DNA of 5,229 bases, taken from positions 1-5,229 of the forward strand of contig JAYZDP010000205.1 of NCBI GenBank assembly GCA_036337765.1. The letters are read 5' to 3'. The notes below the pieces were generated by a model. It did not search any database and was not told the DNA's origin. It saw only the letters and a list, made by a program, of their open reading frames with translations. This stretch comes from JAYZDP01 sp036337765. GTDB lineage: Bacteria; Acidobacteriota; Thermoanaerobaculia; Multivoradales; Multivoraceae. Made by a program: the position numbers and the translations under genes. How positions within the stretch are numbered: position 1 is the first letter of the stretch; the number at the start of each line of letters is the position of its first letter. Below are positions 1-5,229 of this stretch, one piece after another.

Positions 1-1203
1 CGGGCCGTCCGCGATGCGCAGCGTGCGCTGCCCCTTGTACATGTCAGCCAGCGGAGTCCACTGCGAGACGCCGGTGGCGCCGTGCATCTGGATCGCCTGA
101 TCGATGATCTGGCAGACCTTCTCGGGCACCATCGCTTTGACGGCATGCACCCATACGCGGGCCTCCTGGTTACCCAGAACGTCCATTGCCTTGGCGGCCT
201 TGAGCACCATCAGGCGCATCGCCTCGATCTCGATCCGCGCCCGTGATACCACCTCGATGTTCTTGCCGAGCTGGAGGATCGGCCGGCCGAAGGCCTCGCG
301 CGACAGGCCGCGCTTGACCATCAGCTCGAGCGCACGCTCGGCCTGACCGATCGAGCGCATGCAGTGGTGGATGCGTCCGGGTCCGAGGCGAACCTGGGAG
401 ATCTCGAAGCCCCGTCCTTCGCCGAGGAGGATGTTCTCCTTCGGCACGCGCGCGTTGTCAAACTTGATGTGCATATGGCCGTGAGGCGCGTCGTCGTGGC
501 CGAAGACGTGCATCGGACCGAGGATGTGGACCCCGGGGTTGTCGATCGGGACCAGGATCTGCGACTGCTGCCGGTGGGCGGGGCCGTCGGGGTTGGTCTT
601 GACCATGGTGATCATGATCTTGCAGCGCGGGTCGCCGGCGCCGGAGATGTAGAACTTTTCGCCGTCGATCACCCATTCGTCGCCGTCGAGCACCGCGCGC
701 GTGCCGATGTTCTTGGCATCGGACGAGGCGAGGTTGGGCTCGGTCATTGCGAACGCCGAGCGAATCTCGCCAGCGAGCAGAGGCTTGAGCCACTGCTCCT
801 TTTGCTCTTCGGTGCCGACCCGCTCGAGAACTTCCATGTTTCCCGTGTCGGGCGCGGAACAGTTCAGACACTCCGAAGACAGCGGATTGCGGCCGAGAAT
901 CTGCGCGATATAGGCGTAGTCGAGGTTCTTGAGGCCCTCGCCGGTCTCGGCATCGGGAAGAAAGAAGTTCCAAAGGCCGCGCTGTCTCGCCTTTTCCTTG
1001 GCGCCCTCCAGGAGCTCGAGTTGGCCCTCACCGTAGCTCCAGCGGTCTTCACGATTTTCGCCGAGTCGGTAGTACTCCTCGGTTATCGGCGCGACTTCTT
1101 TGCTGACGAAGCACTTGACCTCGTTCAGAAGCGGCCGCGCCGCCTCCGACATGGTCAGGTCGAATAGCTCTGGATTGATAGTGTCGAGGTCCTGTTCGGC
1201 CAT
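1..1203 (-). CDS. Acyl-CoA dehydrogenase, ACAD10/11-like (3' end cut by window edge)
   Basis: FAD-dependent flavoenzyme that would introduce the alpha-beta double bond into an acyl-CoA in the cytoplasm, passing electrons to electron transfer flavoprotein (family knowledge). I translated 401 uninterrupted residues from ATG at 1203, and the frame is still open at base 1. The N-terminal helical domain covers roughly residues 15-145. The flavin-contacting FAMTEP motif is at 151-156. EKFYISGAGDPRCK at 182-195 resembles the SGAGDPRCK stretch of ACAD10/11-type enzymes rather than short-chain ACADs. The C-terminal helical domain carries the SREAFGRPI signature at 301-309 and QMHGATGVSQ at 372-381. 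The last visible residues, LRIADGP (395-401), align with the catalytic YEGT region and place Asp399 at the usual Glu. The family is normally a little over 400 residues, so perhaps 10-30 are missing. The start is supported by GAGGAG at 1209-1214, five bases upstream. It diverges from the GIY-YIG gene. The substrate is not predictable from sequence alone. Confidence 0.93.
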   Translation of the reverse strand, partial: MAEQDLDTINPELFDLTMSEAARPLLNEVKCFVSKEVAPITEEYYRLGENREDRWSYGEGQLELLEGAKEKARQRGLWNFFLPDAETGEGLKNLDYAYIAQILGRNPLSSECLNCSAPDTGNMEVLERVGTEEQKEQWLKPLLAGEIRSAFAMTEPNLASSDAKNIGTRAVLDGDEWVIDGEKFYISGAGDPRCKIMITMVKTNPDGPAHRQQSQILVPIDNPGVHILGPMHVFGHDDAPHGHMHIKFDNARVPKENILLGEGRGFEISQVRLGPGRIHHCMRSIGQAERALELMVKRGLSREAFGRPILQLGKNIEVVSRARIEIEAMRLMVLKAAKAMDVLGNQEARVWVHAVKAMVPEKVCQIIDQAIQMHGATGVSQWTPLADMYKGQRTLRIADGP

Positions 1204-1208
1204 TGCTT

Positions 1209-1214
1209 CTCCTC
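1209..1214 (-). promoter_or_regulatory. Ribosome binding site of the acyl-CoA dehydrogenase
   Basis: On the minus strand this reads GAGGAG, five bases before ATG 1203. It is the only strong Shine-Dalgarno sequence I found in the window. It selects this ATG over the in-frame ATG 17 codons further in (residue 18). Confidence 0.8.
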
Positions 1215-1258
1215 AAGATTTCTGGTCGGGGGCGCGTAACTTAGCATCCCAGCTCGAT

Positions 1259-1281
1259 CCCGCCCAGTCCGACGGGGCGGG
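1259..1281. promoter_or_regulatory. 23-bp interrupted palindrome between divergent genes (candidate operator)
   Basis: The arms CCCGCCCAGTC and GACGGGGCGGG face each other around C1270. Ten of the eleven arm positions are complementary; the only mismatch is A1266/G1274. The outer seven bases of each arm (1259-1265 and 1275-1281) pair perfectly. It lies 38 bases before the GIY-YIG ATG and 55 bases before the acyl-CoA dehydrogenase ATG. No T-run follows on either strand, so a rho-independent terminator is unlikely. A binding site for a dimeric repressor, such as the TetR-type regulators often linked to acyl-CoA genes, is an inference. Because the stretch is very GC-rich, some of the symmetry could be chance. 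Confidence 0.45.
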
Positions 1282-1319
1282 CTTCTGCGCCGCGTCGATA
1301 GGCGAGAAAGCAGCTCGAT

Positions 1320-1688
1320 ATGACCTCTGCCAGCGACCGCAAGGCCCTCATTCGTGAGTACAAGGAGAGCTACCGCCCGATGGGAGCGTTCCGCATCTTG
1401 AACCGCACCAACGGTCTCATGTTCGTCGGCTCGAGCGTCAATCTACCTGCGATCTTCAATCGCTTGCGGATGGAGCTGCGTGCCAACGGCTATCGGAAGC
1501 ACCCCGACCTGCAGAAGGACTGGAACGCTTGTGGTGAGGAGGCCTTCGAGTTCGAGGTCCTCGCCGAGCTCGACGCGCCCGAGGCGCCTGGAGTCGACGT
1601 CAGCGACGATCTCGCCGCGCTCGAGAGTCTCTGGCTGGAGGAGCTGAAGCCATGGGGCCAGCGAGGCTACAACCGCCCGCCGAGCTGA
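1320..1688 (+). CDS. Small GIY-YIG nuclease-family protein with both signature tyrosines replaced by Phe
   Basis: A 122-residue stand-alone GIY-YIG fold with no added DNA-binding domain. The GIY element is MGAF (residues 21-24) and the YIG element is FVGSS (35-39). The spacing between the two aromatic positions is 11, as between Tyr6 and Tyr17 of I-TevI. The rest follows the family pattern: NR at 47-48, LQKDWNACGEEAFEFEVLAE at 64-83, ESLWLEEL at 102-109 and GYN at 116-118. Against I-TevI, Glu102 matches the metal-binding Glu75, Asn118 matches Asn90, and Arg48 is the likely counterpart of Arg27. Both tyrosines are Phe (F24, F35), so nuclease activity is uncertain. The ATG has only a weak upstream purine run (GAGAAAG, 1304-1310). 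Its stop lies 7 nt before the methyltransferase start, suggesting co-transcription. Fold assignment is confident; biological role is unknown. Confidence 0.8.
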   Translation: MTSASDRKALIREYKESYRPMGAFRILNRTNGLMFVGSSVNLPAIFNRLRMELRANGYRKHPDLQKDWNACGEEAFEFEVLAELDAPEAPGVDVSDDLAALESLWLEELKPWGQRGYNRPPS

Positions 1689-1695
1689 GCGGCGG

Positions 1696-2499
1696 ATGAG
1701 ACGCGACGTCTACACCCACGGCCACCAACGGTCTGTGGTCGGTCAGCACGCGCGGCGGACCGCCGAGACGTGTGCACAGTTCCTACTGCCGCGACTGCAG
1801 GCCTCGATGCGGGTTCTCGACGTGGGCTGCGGACCCGGCACCATCACGGCCGGGCTGGCGAATCGTGTGCCCGACGGCAAGGTGATCGGCGTCGACGTCT
1901 CGAGCGAGGTGCTGGCGGGAGCTCGCGATCACTGCGCGGCCGCGGCGCTGTCGAACGTGACGTTCGAGGAGGCTTCGGTCTACGGGCTGCGTTTCGACGA
2001 GGCCACCTTCGACGTCGCCTACGCTCATCAAGTGCTGCAGCACCTCGCCGATCCGGTGGCCGCTCTCGCCGAGATGCGACGGGTGCTGCGTCCTGGTGGT
2101 CTGGTCGCGGTGCGCGACGGCGACTACTACACGATGTGTTGTAGCCCCGAGTCAGAGGCGATCGACCGCTGGCGCGACGTCTATCGCAAGGTCTCGCGCC
2201 ACAACGGAGCCGAGCCGGATGCCGGGCGCTATCTTCTGAAATGGCTAGGAGACGCCGGCTTCGGCTCGATCGAGATGACCGCCAGCTGTGGGGTCCTGGC
2301 CGACGAGGAGTCCCGACGGAACTGGGGCGAGTCGTGGGCCGAGCGCTGCCTCAGCTCGAGCTTTGGCCAACAGGCGGTCGAGTACGGCTACGCCACCGCT
2401 TCGGAGATGGAGTCGATCGCGGAAGGTTGGCGCAGCTGGAGCCGAGAGCCGGAAGGCTATTTCCACTTCATCCACGGCGAGGGTATCGCCGTCAAATAG
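1696..2499 (+). CDS. Class I SAM-dependent methyltransferase (UbiE-like, small-molecule type)
   Basis: A 267-residue soluble methyltransferase that would transfer a methyl group from S-adenosylmethionine to an unidentified, probably small-molecule, acceptor. The N-terminal stretch YTHGHQRSVVGQHARRTAE (6-24) is typical of one subfamily of stand-alone bacterial and fungal methyltransferases. The SAM-binding loop VLDVGCGPGT is at 40-49, and Asp67 (GVDVS) is the expected ribose-binding acidic residue. FDVAYAHQVLQHLADP (105-120) is the post-II motif, and EMRRVLRPGG (126-135) is the conserved segment before strand 5. The C-terminal part also fits the subfamily: EPDAGRYLL (173-181), WGESWAERCL (210-219) and a final YFHFIHGEG (255-263). 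Length is normal. There is no clear Shine-Dalgarno sequence, so translation may be coupled to the GIY-YIG stop 7 nt upstream. No DNA-methylase (N/D)PP(Y/F) motif is present. Substrate unknown. Confidence 0.88.
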   Translation: MRRDVYTHGHQRSVVGQHARRTAETCAQFLLPRLQASMRVLDVGCGPGTITAGLANRVPDGKVIGVDVSSEVLAGARDHCAAAALSNVTFEEASVYGLRFDEATFDVAYAHQVLQHLADPVAALAEMRRVLRPGGLVAVRDGDYYTMCCSPESEAIDRWRDVYRKVSRHNGAEPDAGRYLLKWLGDAGFGSIEMTASCGVLADEESRRNWGESWAERCLSSSFGQQAVEYGYATASEMESIAEGWRSWSREPEGYFHFIHGEGIAVK

Positions 2500-2512
2500 G
2501 TGGCGGCGGATC

Positions 2513-3193
2513 TCAGGACTGGCGAGGCCGTGAGCGTCGAAAGTCCTGCAGGACTACGAACTTGAAGCCCCAGAACAGGGTGAGCAACAGGGAGAATCTC
2601 GCGTCGAAGAGCCAGAGGAAGATCGACGAGGCCGAGTAGAGGCAGCGCACCGCCAGCGTATAGCGGCTCGAAGCGCGGTTGAGAAGCCCGCTGAGGTAGT
2701 CGGCCGCCGAGACTCCATCCTCGCTGAGAAGCTCGGCCTTGGCGCCGACCACGAGTACGAAGTGGCCAAGGTGGCGCAGCGCCGTCATGCAATAGGCGAA
2801 GGCCACTCCGAACACCGCGATCAGAAGCACCATCTTCTCGGCCAGCGCGACCGAAGCCCCGCCCTCAGTGAGAGCCGACGCCGCGCCGGGCATTCCGAGC
2901 AGCGCGTTGGCCGTGAATCCCATGAGGATTAGCGTCGACGACGCGAGCACGGTGTTGACCATTGTCAGGTTGCGCGTCTGCTGCGCCGCGAGAATCAGGT
3001 CCTGGCGCTCGACGATGCCCTCGATCCAGGACTTCCGTAGCCGATCGAACCTCGTTCGTGCCGCGCGACCCGGCGCCAGCCGCACCAGCCACGGGTACAC
3101 GCCGTGGTACAGCGGAAAAACGACGATAAACGCGCCCAAGGCCAAGACGTCGATGGGCTGCTGAAACAGCGCCAGCCAGTCGAGCCTCGCCAC
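2513..3193 (-). CDS. DUF599-family integral membrane protein
   Basis: A 226-residue inner-membrane protein of unknown function. Hydrophobic segments lie at about residues 14-36, 79-100, 119-150 (possibly including a re-entrant part) and 184-215. The features fit DUF599: an early YHGVYPWL (29-36), a basic cytoplasmic stretch RTRFDRLRKSWIEG (46-59), RQDLILAAQQTRN (63-75), and the NTVLASSTLILMGF block (80-93), where homologues carry a similar Ser/Thr-rich helix. I chose GTG 3193 because an in-frame TAG lies only three codons upstream and the first membrane segment follows almost at once. There is no strong ribosome binding site; GGACGA abuts the GTG. It is the last gene of a minus-strand unit, 24 nt after the DUF1772 stop, and its stop is 13 bp from the convergent methyltransferase stop. 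No enzymatic motif is visible. Confidence 0.75.
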   Translation of the reverse strand: MARLDWLALFQQPIDVLALGAFIVVFPLYHGVYPWLVRLAPGRAARTRFDRLRKSWIEGIVERQDLILAAQQTRNLTMVNTVLASSTLILMGFTANALLGMPGAASALTEGGASVALAEKMVLLIAVFGVAFAYCMTALRHLGHFVLVVGAKAELLSEDGVSAADYLSGLLNRASSRYTLAVRCLYSASSIFLWLFDARFSLLLTLFWGFKFVVLQDFRRSRPRQS

Positions 3194-3217
3194 TCGTCCA
3201 GGCTACCAGCGGAGACC

Positions 3218-3688
3218 TCAGAGGGCCATGGCGAAGAGACCTGCTGCGGCAAGAGATGCGCCGGTCCTGATGTGATTCCAAAGAGTCCAGCGCGAGAGGT
3301 ATCGGTCCCAAAGGGCCTCGGCACCCGGGCTGTCGGGCTCCGCTGACGCAAGCCGGTTGTTCAGGGGCACGTTGAACACGATCGTCACGAGTAGGCAGCC
3401 CAGCAAGTAGAGGGCACAGCCGGAGAGTAGCTATACGCGTTGTGTGCCGGCCGCGCTCCCGAAAGCGAGAAACGCGACTGGGAGACAGACCCCTCCCGTT
3501 CCAAAGAACGCGAGAAAGAACAGGGAATTGATGACCGTTACGTTGATGGCATTCATCGCGGCCATCCCCTGATTCTTCGGAAGCTGGCCGAGAGCTCGCA
3601 TCACGAACGTAGAGAAGGCGTAGAAGATCCCCGCGACCAGGCCGGAACCTAGCACTGCCGCAAAGGTCAGAATGTTCAGGAGCGGCAC
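3218..3688 (-). pseudogene. DUF1772 (anthrone oxygenase-like) membrane protein interrupted by an in-frame amber codon
   Basis: Read without interruption this frame gives 156 codons of a DUF1772 protein, the usual family length of about 150-160. GTG 3688 opens an 85-residue part: an N-terminal membrane helix (LLNILTFAAVLGSGLVAGIF, 3-22), FSTFVMRALGQLP (25-37), AMNAINVTVIN (44-54) and a second helix with FFGTG (61-65). Codon 86, at 3431-3433, is TAG. Without any frame change, 70 more residues follow, with a third helix, NVPLNNRLA, the LWDRYLSRWTLWNHIRT block and a fourth helix, all strongly DUF1772-like. The lesion is therefore one codon; TGG (Trp) differs from TAG by one base. The GTG shares its first G with the last base of the upstream PQQ-like gene's TAG, which suggests translational coupling. 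Alternatives are a recent nonsense mutation, a sequencing error or amber readthrough. The family's link to anthrone oxygenases is weak and the function here is unknown. Confidence 0.82.
3431..3433 (-). other. In-frame TAG inside the DUF1772 gene
   Basis: On the minus strand the context is GGC ACA CAA CGC GTA TAG CTA, then CTC TCC GGC. Codons on both sides encode recognisable DUF1772 sequence in the same frame, so this is a nonsense codon and not a frameshift. No plausible ATG or GTG restart with a ribosome binding site is seen immediately downstream; the nearest candidate is a TTG at 3406. Confidence 0.9.
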
Positions 3689-4938
3689 TATTGCTCGCCG
3701 AGCTCCACCGCGACGATTTCCTGTCGGCTGCGCGCGTAGAGCCGGGTGCCGACCAGGGTGGGGACGGTCCAGGCCAGGCTGTCGAAGAGGCGGCTCTCGG
3801 CGAGCTTCTCCATGCCGTCGCGATTCGCCCGCACCAGGCCGAGGGTGCCGTCTTCGGCCAGAACGACCAGCTTGCCGTCGCCGTAGACCAGCGAGTGCTT
3901 GGCGAAGGAGCGGTCCTGCCAGAGCACATCGCCCGACTCGATGTCGACGGCCTTCATGGGCGCGGGGCCGAAATCGCCGCTGGACGCATAGACCGTGTCG
4001 CCGACGCGGATGCCGGTACCGAAGTGGATGCGGACCTGGTTGGAGAACCACAGCTCCTCGACCCGGGTGGCGTTGCCGCTGCCTGTGAGCCTGACGACGC
4101 GTCCGCCGCCGTCGTATGCGGAGGACAGGAAGAGCAGGCCGTCGTCGGACCAGATCGGCGTCGAGATGTTGAAGGCGTTGCGGGTGGGGTGGGGATGGCT
4201 CCACAGCAGTGCGCCGGTCTCGGGCTCGAAGCCGACGATCTCGTTGGCGCCGAAGGCCGCCACCTGGGGCTTGCCGCCCAGCTCGATCAGGATTGGCGAG
4301 GAGTAGCTGGCGTCGTCGTCGCCGGCTCGCCAGACCACCGAGCCGTCGCTCTGACGAAAGGCGACCAGGCTGCGGCCGGCGCCACCGACCGACGCGAGGA
4401 CCGTTTCGCCGTAGACCAGGGGGGAGGATGAGTAGCCGCGGTGCCGGAAGCTGCCGTCGAAGTCGCCGAGAAAGTCGTGCGACCACAGCTCGTTGCCGGT
4501 GTTGCGGTCGAGAGCGTGGAACTTGGTGGTCGAGCCGATGACGAAGATGCGGTTGCCGGCGACGGCGGGCGTGGCGTGGGGGCCCGGGCCGCGATCGAAG
4601 CTCCAGTCTTTGCTGCGAGTGGGGGAGTCGTAGGCGAACTCCCAGCGGGTTTCTCCGGTGGCCGCATCCAGGGCGACGACCCACTCGGTCTCGCCCTTGC
4701 GGTACATGGTGTAAAGGTCCTCGCCCACGACGACGATGGCGGAGTAGCCCTCACCCAGCGGCCGCCGCCAGATCTCGGGTGGGCCGCCGAAGCGCCAGCT
4801 CGAGGCGAGGCCGGTCGATTCGGTGGTGAAGTTGCCGTTCGGTCCGCCCCAGGCAGGCCAGTCGGCTGCGAGGACCGCACCCGCAATGAGGGTGACGGTC
4901 GCGAAGACAATGAGTCGGACTCGGTTGGGCCTCATCAT
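3688..4938 (-). CDS. Secreted PQQ-binding-like beta-propeller repeat protein
   Basis: A 416-residue exported propeller protein. The signal peptide has a basic start (MMRPNRVR), a hydrophobic core at 9-23 and a likely signal peptidase I cut after Ala24 or Ala25. The mature protein opens with DWPAWGGPNGN (26-36), the WPxxxGPxGN-type opening common in this family. Blade-closing motifs of the ALDxxTGxxxW type recur at 89-99, 142-152, 193-203, 236-246 and 330-340, with degenerate repeats near 280-297, 365-380 and 395-413. This fits about eight blades. Such propellers are usually periplasmic or surface scaffolds, or quinoprotein relatives. I see no cytochrome c CxxCH motif and no evidence that PQQ is actually bound. 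The frame extends upstream to 5094, but I chose ATG 4938 (or the next ATG, 4935) because it places the signal peptide at the N-terminus; the 52 extra codons lie antisense to the divergent gene and look like low-complexity shadow sequence. It is the first gene of the minus-strand unit. Confidence 0.88.
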   Translation of the reverse strand: MMRPNRVRLIVFATVTLIAGAVLAADWPAWGGPNGNFTTESTGLASSWRFGGPPEIWRRPLGEGYSAIVVVGEDLYTMYRKGETEWVVALDAATGETRWEFAYDSPTRSKDWSFDRGPGPHATPAVAGNRIFVIGSTTKFHALDRNTGNELWSHDFLGDFDGSFRHRGYSSSPLVYGETVLASVGGAGRSLVAFRQSDGSVVWRAGDDDASYSSPILIELGGKPQVAAFGANEIVGFEPETGALLWSHPHPTRNAFNISTPIWSDDGLLFLSSAYDGGGRVVRLTGSGNATRVEELWFSNQVRIHFGTGIRVGDTVYASSGDFGPAPMKAVDIESGDVLWQDRSFAKHSLVYGDGKLVVLAEDGTLGLVRANRDGMEKLAESRLFDSLAWTVPTLVGTRLYARSRQEIVAVELGEQ

Positions 4939-4957
4939 GGTGGTGCAGAATAGCCGA
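4939..4957. promoter_or_regulatory. Very short divergent gap between two exported-protein genes
   Basis: Only 19 bases separate ATG 4938 (minus) from ATG 4958 (plus), and neither start has a Shine-Dalgarno sequence. On the minus strand TATTCT (4947-4952) matches four of six bases of the -10 consensus and would start transcription almost at the PQQ-like gene's ATG, compatible with a leaderless mRNA. The call is tentative. Promoters of both genes must overlap neighbouring coding DNA unless one start is mis-chosen. Confidence 0.35.
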
Positions 4958-5229
4958 ATGCGCTGGATATCCGCTCTCGCTCTCATCGCCGCTGCCGCCA
5001 TTGCCGAGGAGCCCACGGACAAGGTGGAGGAGGAGAAGAAGGGGCTACCGCTGGAGCCCGAACGAACGGCTTCCTTCGTGGTTGACGAAGGCACGTGGAT
5101 CTCACTCGCTGTCTCCGCCGATGGCGACTCGGTTCTCTTCGAGCTCCTGGGCGACCTCTACACGCTGCCGATCTCAGGTGGCGACGCCGTGCCCCTGCTG
5201 ACCGGCATGGCTTTCGAAAGCATGCCGGC
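4958..5229 (+). CDS. N-terminus of an exported TolB/PD40-type propeller protein, probably an amidohydrolase (cut by window edge)
   Basis: Ninety residues are visible before the right edge. A signal peptide (MRWISALALIAAAAIA, 1-16) is followed by an acidic/lysine-rich linker (17-29). Then LPLEPERTASF (30-40), DEGTWISLAVSADGDSVLFE (43-62) and LLGDLYTLPISGGDAVPLLTG (63-83) form the first blade of a TolB-like propeller. The sequence GDLYTLPISGG followed by MAFESMPG is what I associate with large bacterial proteins that join an N-terminal PD40 propeller to a C-terminal amidohydrolase domain. The hydrolase part lies outside the window, so that portion is inferred. An alternative in-frame ATG at 4937 would add seven residues (MVVQNSR) and overlap the divergent gene's start codon; I prefer 4958 because the signal peptide then begins at once. 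Neither start has a good ribosome binding site. Confidence 0.75.
   Translation, partial: MRWISALALIAAAAIAEEPTDKVEEEKKGLPLEPERTASFVVDEGTWISLAVSADGDSVLFELLGDLYTLPISGGDAVPLLTGMAFESMP

Larger units (their letters stand above)
1204..1319. other. Divergent intergenic region, acyl-CoA dehydrogenase / GIY-YIG gene
   Basis: This 116-bp spacer must hold the promoters for transcription in both directions. Besides the dehydrogenase ribosome binding site and the palindrome, a 9-base direct repeat, CAGCTCGAT, occurs at 1250-1258 and 1311-1319; the second copy abuts the GIY-YIG ATG. I found no convincing sigma-70 -35/-10 pair on either strand. Confidence 0.6.

Noticed and set aside
364..1167. Long open frame on the plus strand opposite the acyl-CoA dehydrogenase
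   Set aside because: It is antisense to a gene with clear family motifs, has no recognisable domain of its own, and is explained by GC-rich codon bias opening the complementary frame.
1259..1281. Rho-independent terminator
   Set aside because: The hairpin-forming palindrome is not followed by a T-run on either strand and sits upstream of two divergent genes, where no transcript should end.
1320..2499. Restriction-modification system made of the GIY-YIG protein and the methyltransferase
   Set aside because: The methyltransferase has no DNA-methylase catalytic motif and matches small-molecule methyltransferases throughout its length. The GIY-YIG protein lacks a specificity domain.
3218..3688. 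Frameshift as the cause of the broken DUF1772 gene
   Set aside because: The two stop codons (3431 and 3218) are 213 bases apart, a multiple of three, and both halves read in the same frame, so the defect is a nonsense codon.
2865..3929. Minus-strand open frame running across three genes
   Set aside because: It overlaps the PQQ-like, DUF1772 and DUF599 genes in a different frame and has no domain signature.
3431..4684. Long minus-strand open frame of about 417 codons
   Set aside because: Most of it is an arginine-rich shadow of the PQQ-like gene in another frame. Only its final 85 codons (from GTG 3688) are real, as the first part of the DUF1772 gene.
4939..5094. Upstream extension of the PQQ-like gene to 5094
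   Set aside because: It would bury the signal peptide 52 residues inside the protein and lies antisense to the coding start of the PD40-type gene; the extension is Ser/Ala/Arg-rich without family similarity.
5001..5201. Second plus-strand open frame at the right edge
   Set aside because: It is an arginine/serine-rich shadow of the PD40-type gene, which has a signal peptide and a recognisable first blade.

Overview
This is a gene-dense, clearly GC-rich bacterial chromosomal window with seven protein-coding loci, one of them interrupted by a stop codon. I see no tRNA, rRNA, CRISPR array, insertion sequence or phage gene. The gene content is ordinary for a free-living heterotroph: an ACAD10/11-like acyl-CoA dehydrogenase, a secreted PQQ-type beta-propeller protein, and a secreted TolB/PD40-type propeller at the start of what is probably an amidohydrolase. 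The combination recalls Acidobacteriota or related soil and marine lineages, but this is a weak inference and the window alone cannot fix the taxon.

Layout. (1) Positions 1-1203, minus strand: an acyl-CoA dehydrogenase that runs off the left edge and lacks only its extreme C-terminus. (2) Positions 1204-1319: a divergent intergenic region holding a near-perfect 23-bp interrupted palindrome, a candidate operator. (3) Positions 1320-2499, plus strand: a two-gene unit, with a small stand-alone GIY-YIG-fold protein followed 7 nt later by a class I SAM-dependent methyltransferase. (4) Positions 2513-4938, minus strand: a three-gene unit read from right to left, with a signal-peptide-bearing PQQ-like beta-propeller protein, a DUF1772 (anthrone-oxygenase-like) membrane protein overlapping it by one base, and a DUF599 membrane protein. 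The DUF1772 gene is split by a single in-frame amber codon. The unit meets the methyltransferase tail to tail across 13 bp. (5) Positions 4958-5229, plus strand: the start of an exported PD40/TolB-like propeller protein, probably an amidohydrolase. It diverges from the PQQ-like gene across about 19 bp, so any promoters must lie in or at the edge of coding DNA.

Functionally, the acyl-CoA dehydrogenase belongs to acyl-CoA catabolism. The two propeller proteins are exported and act outside the cytoplasm, and the two small membrane proteins have no established role. No clear multi-gene defence or biosynthetic system is visible. The points most worth a second look are the amber-interrupted DUF1772 gene, the GIY-YIG protein that has lost both signature tyrosines but keeps the other active-site positions, the palindrome, and the very tight divergent start at 4938/4958.
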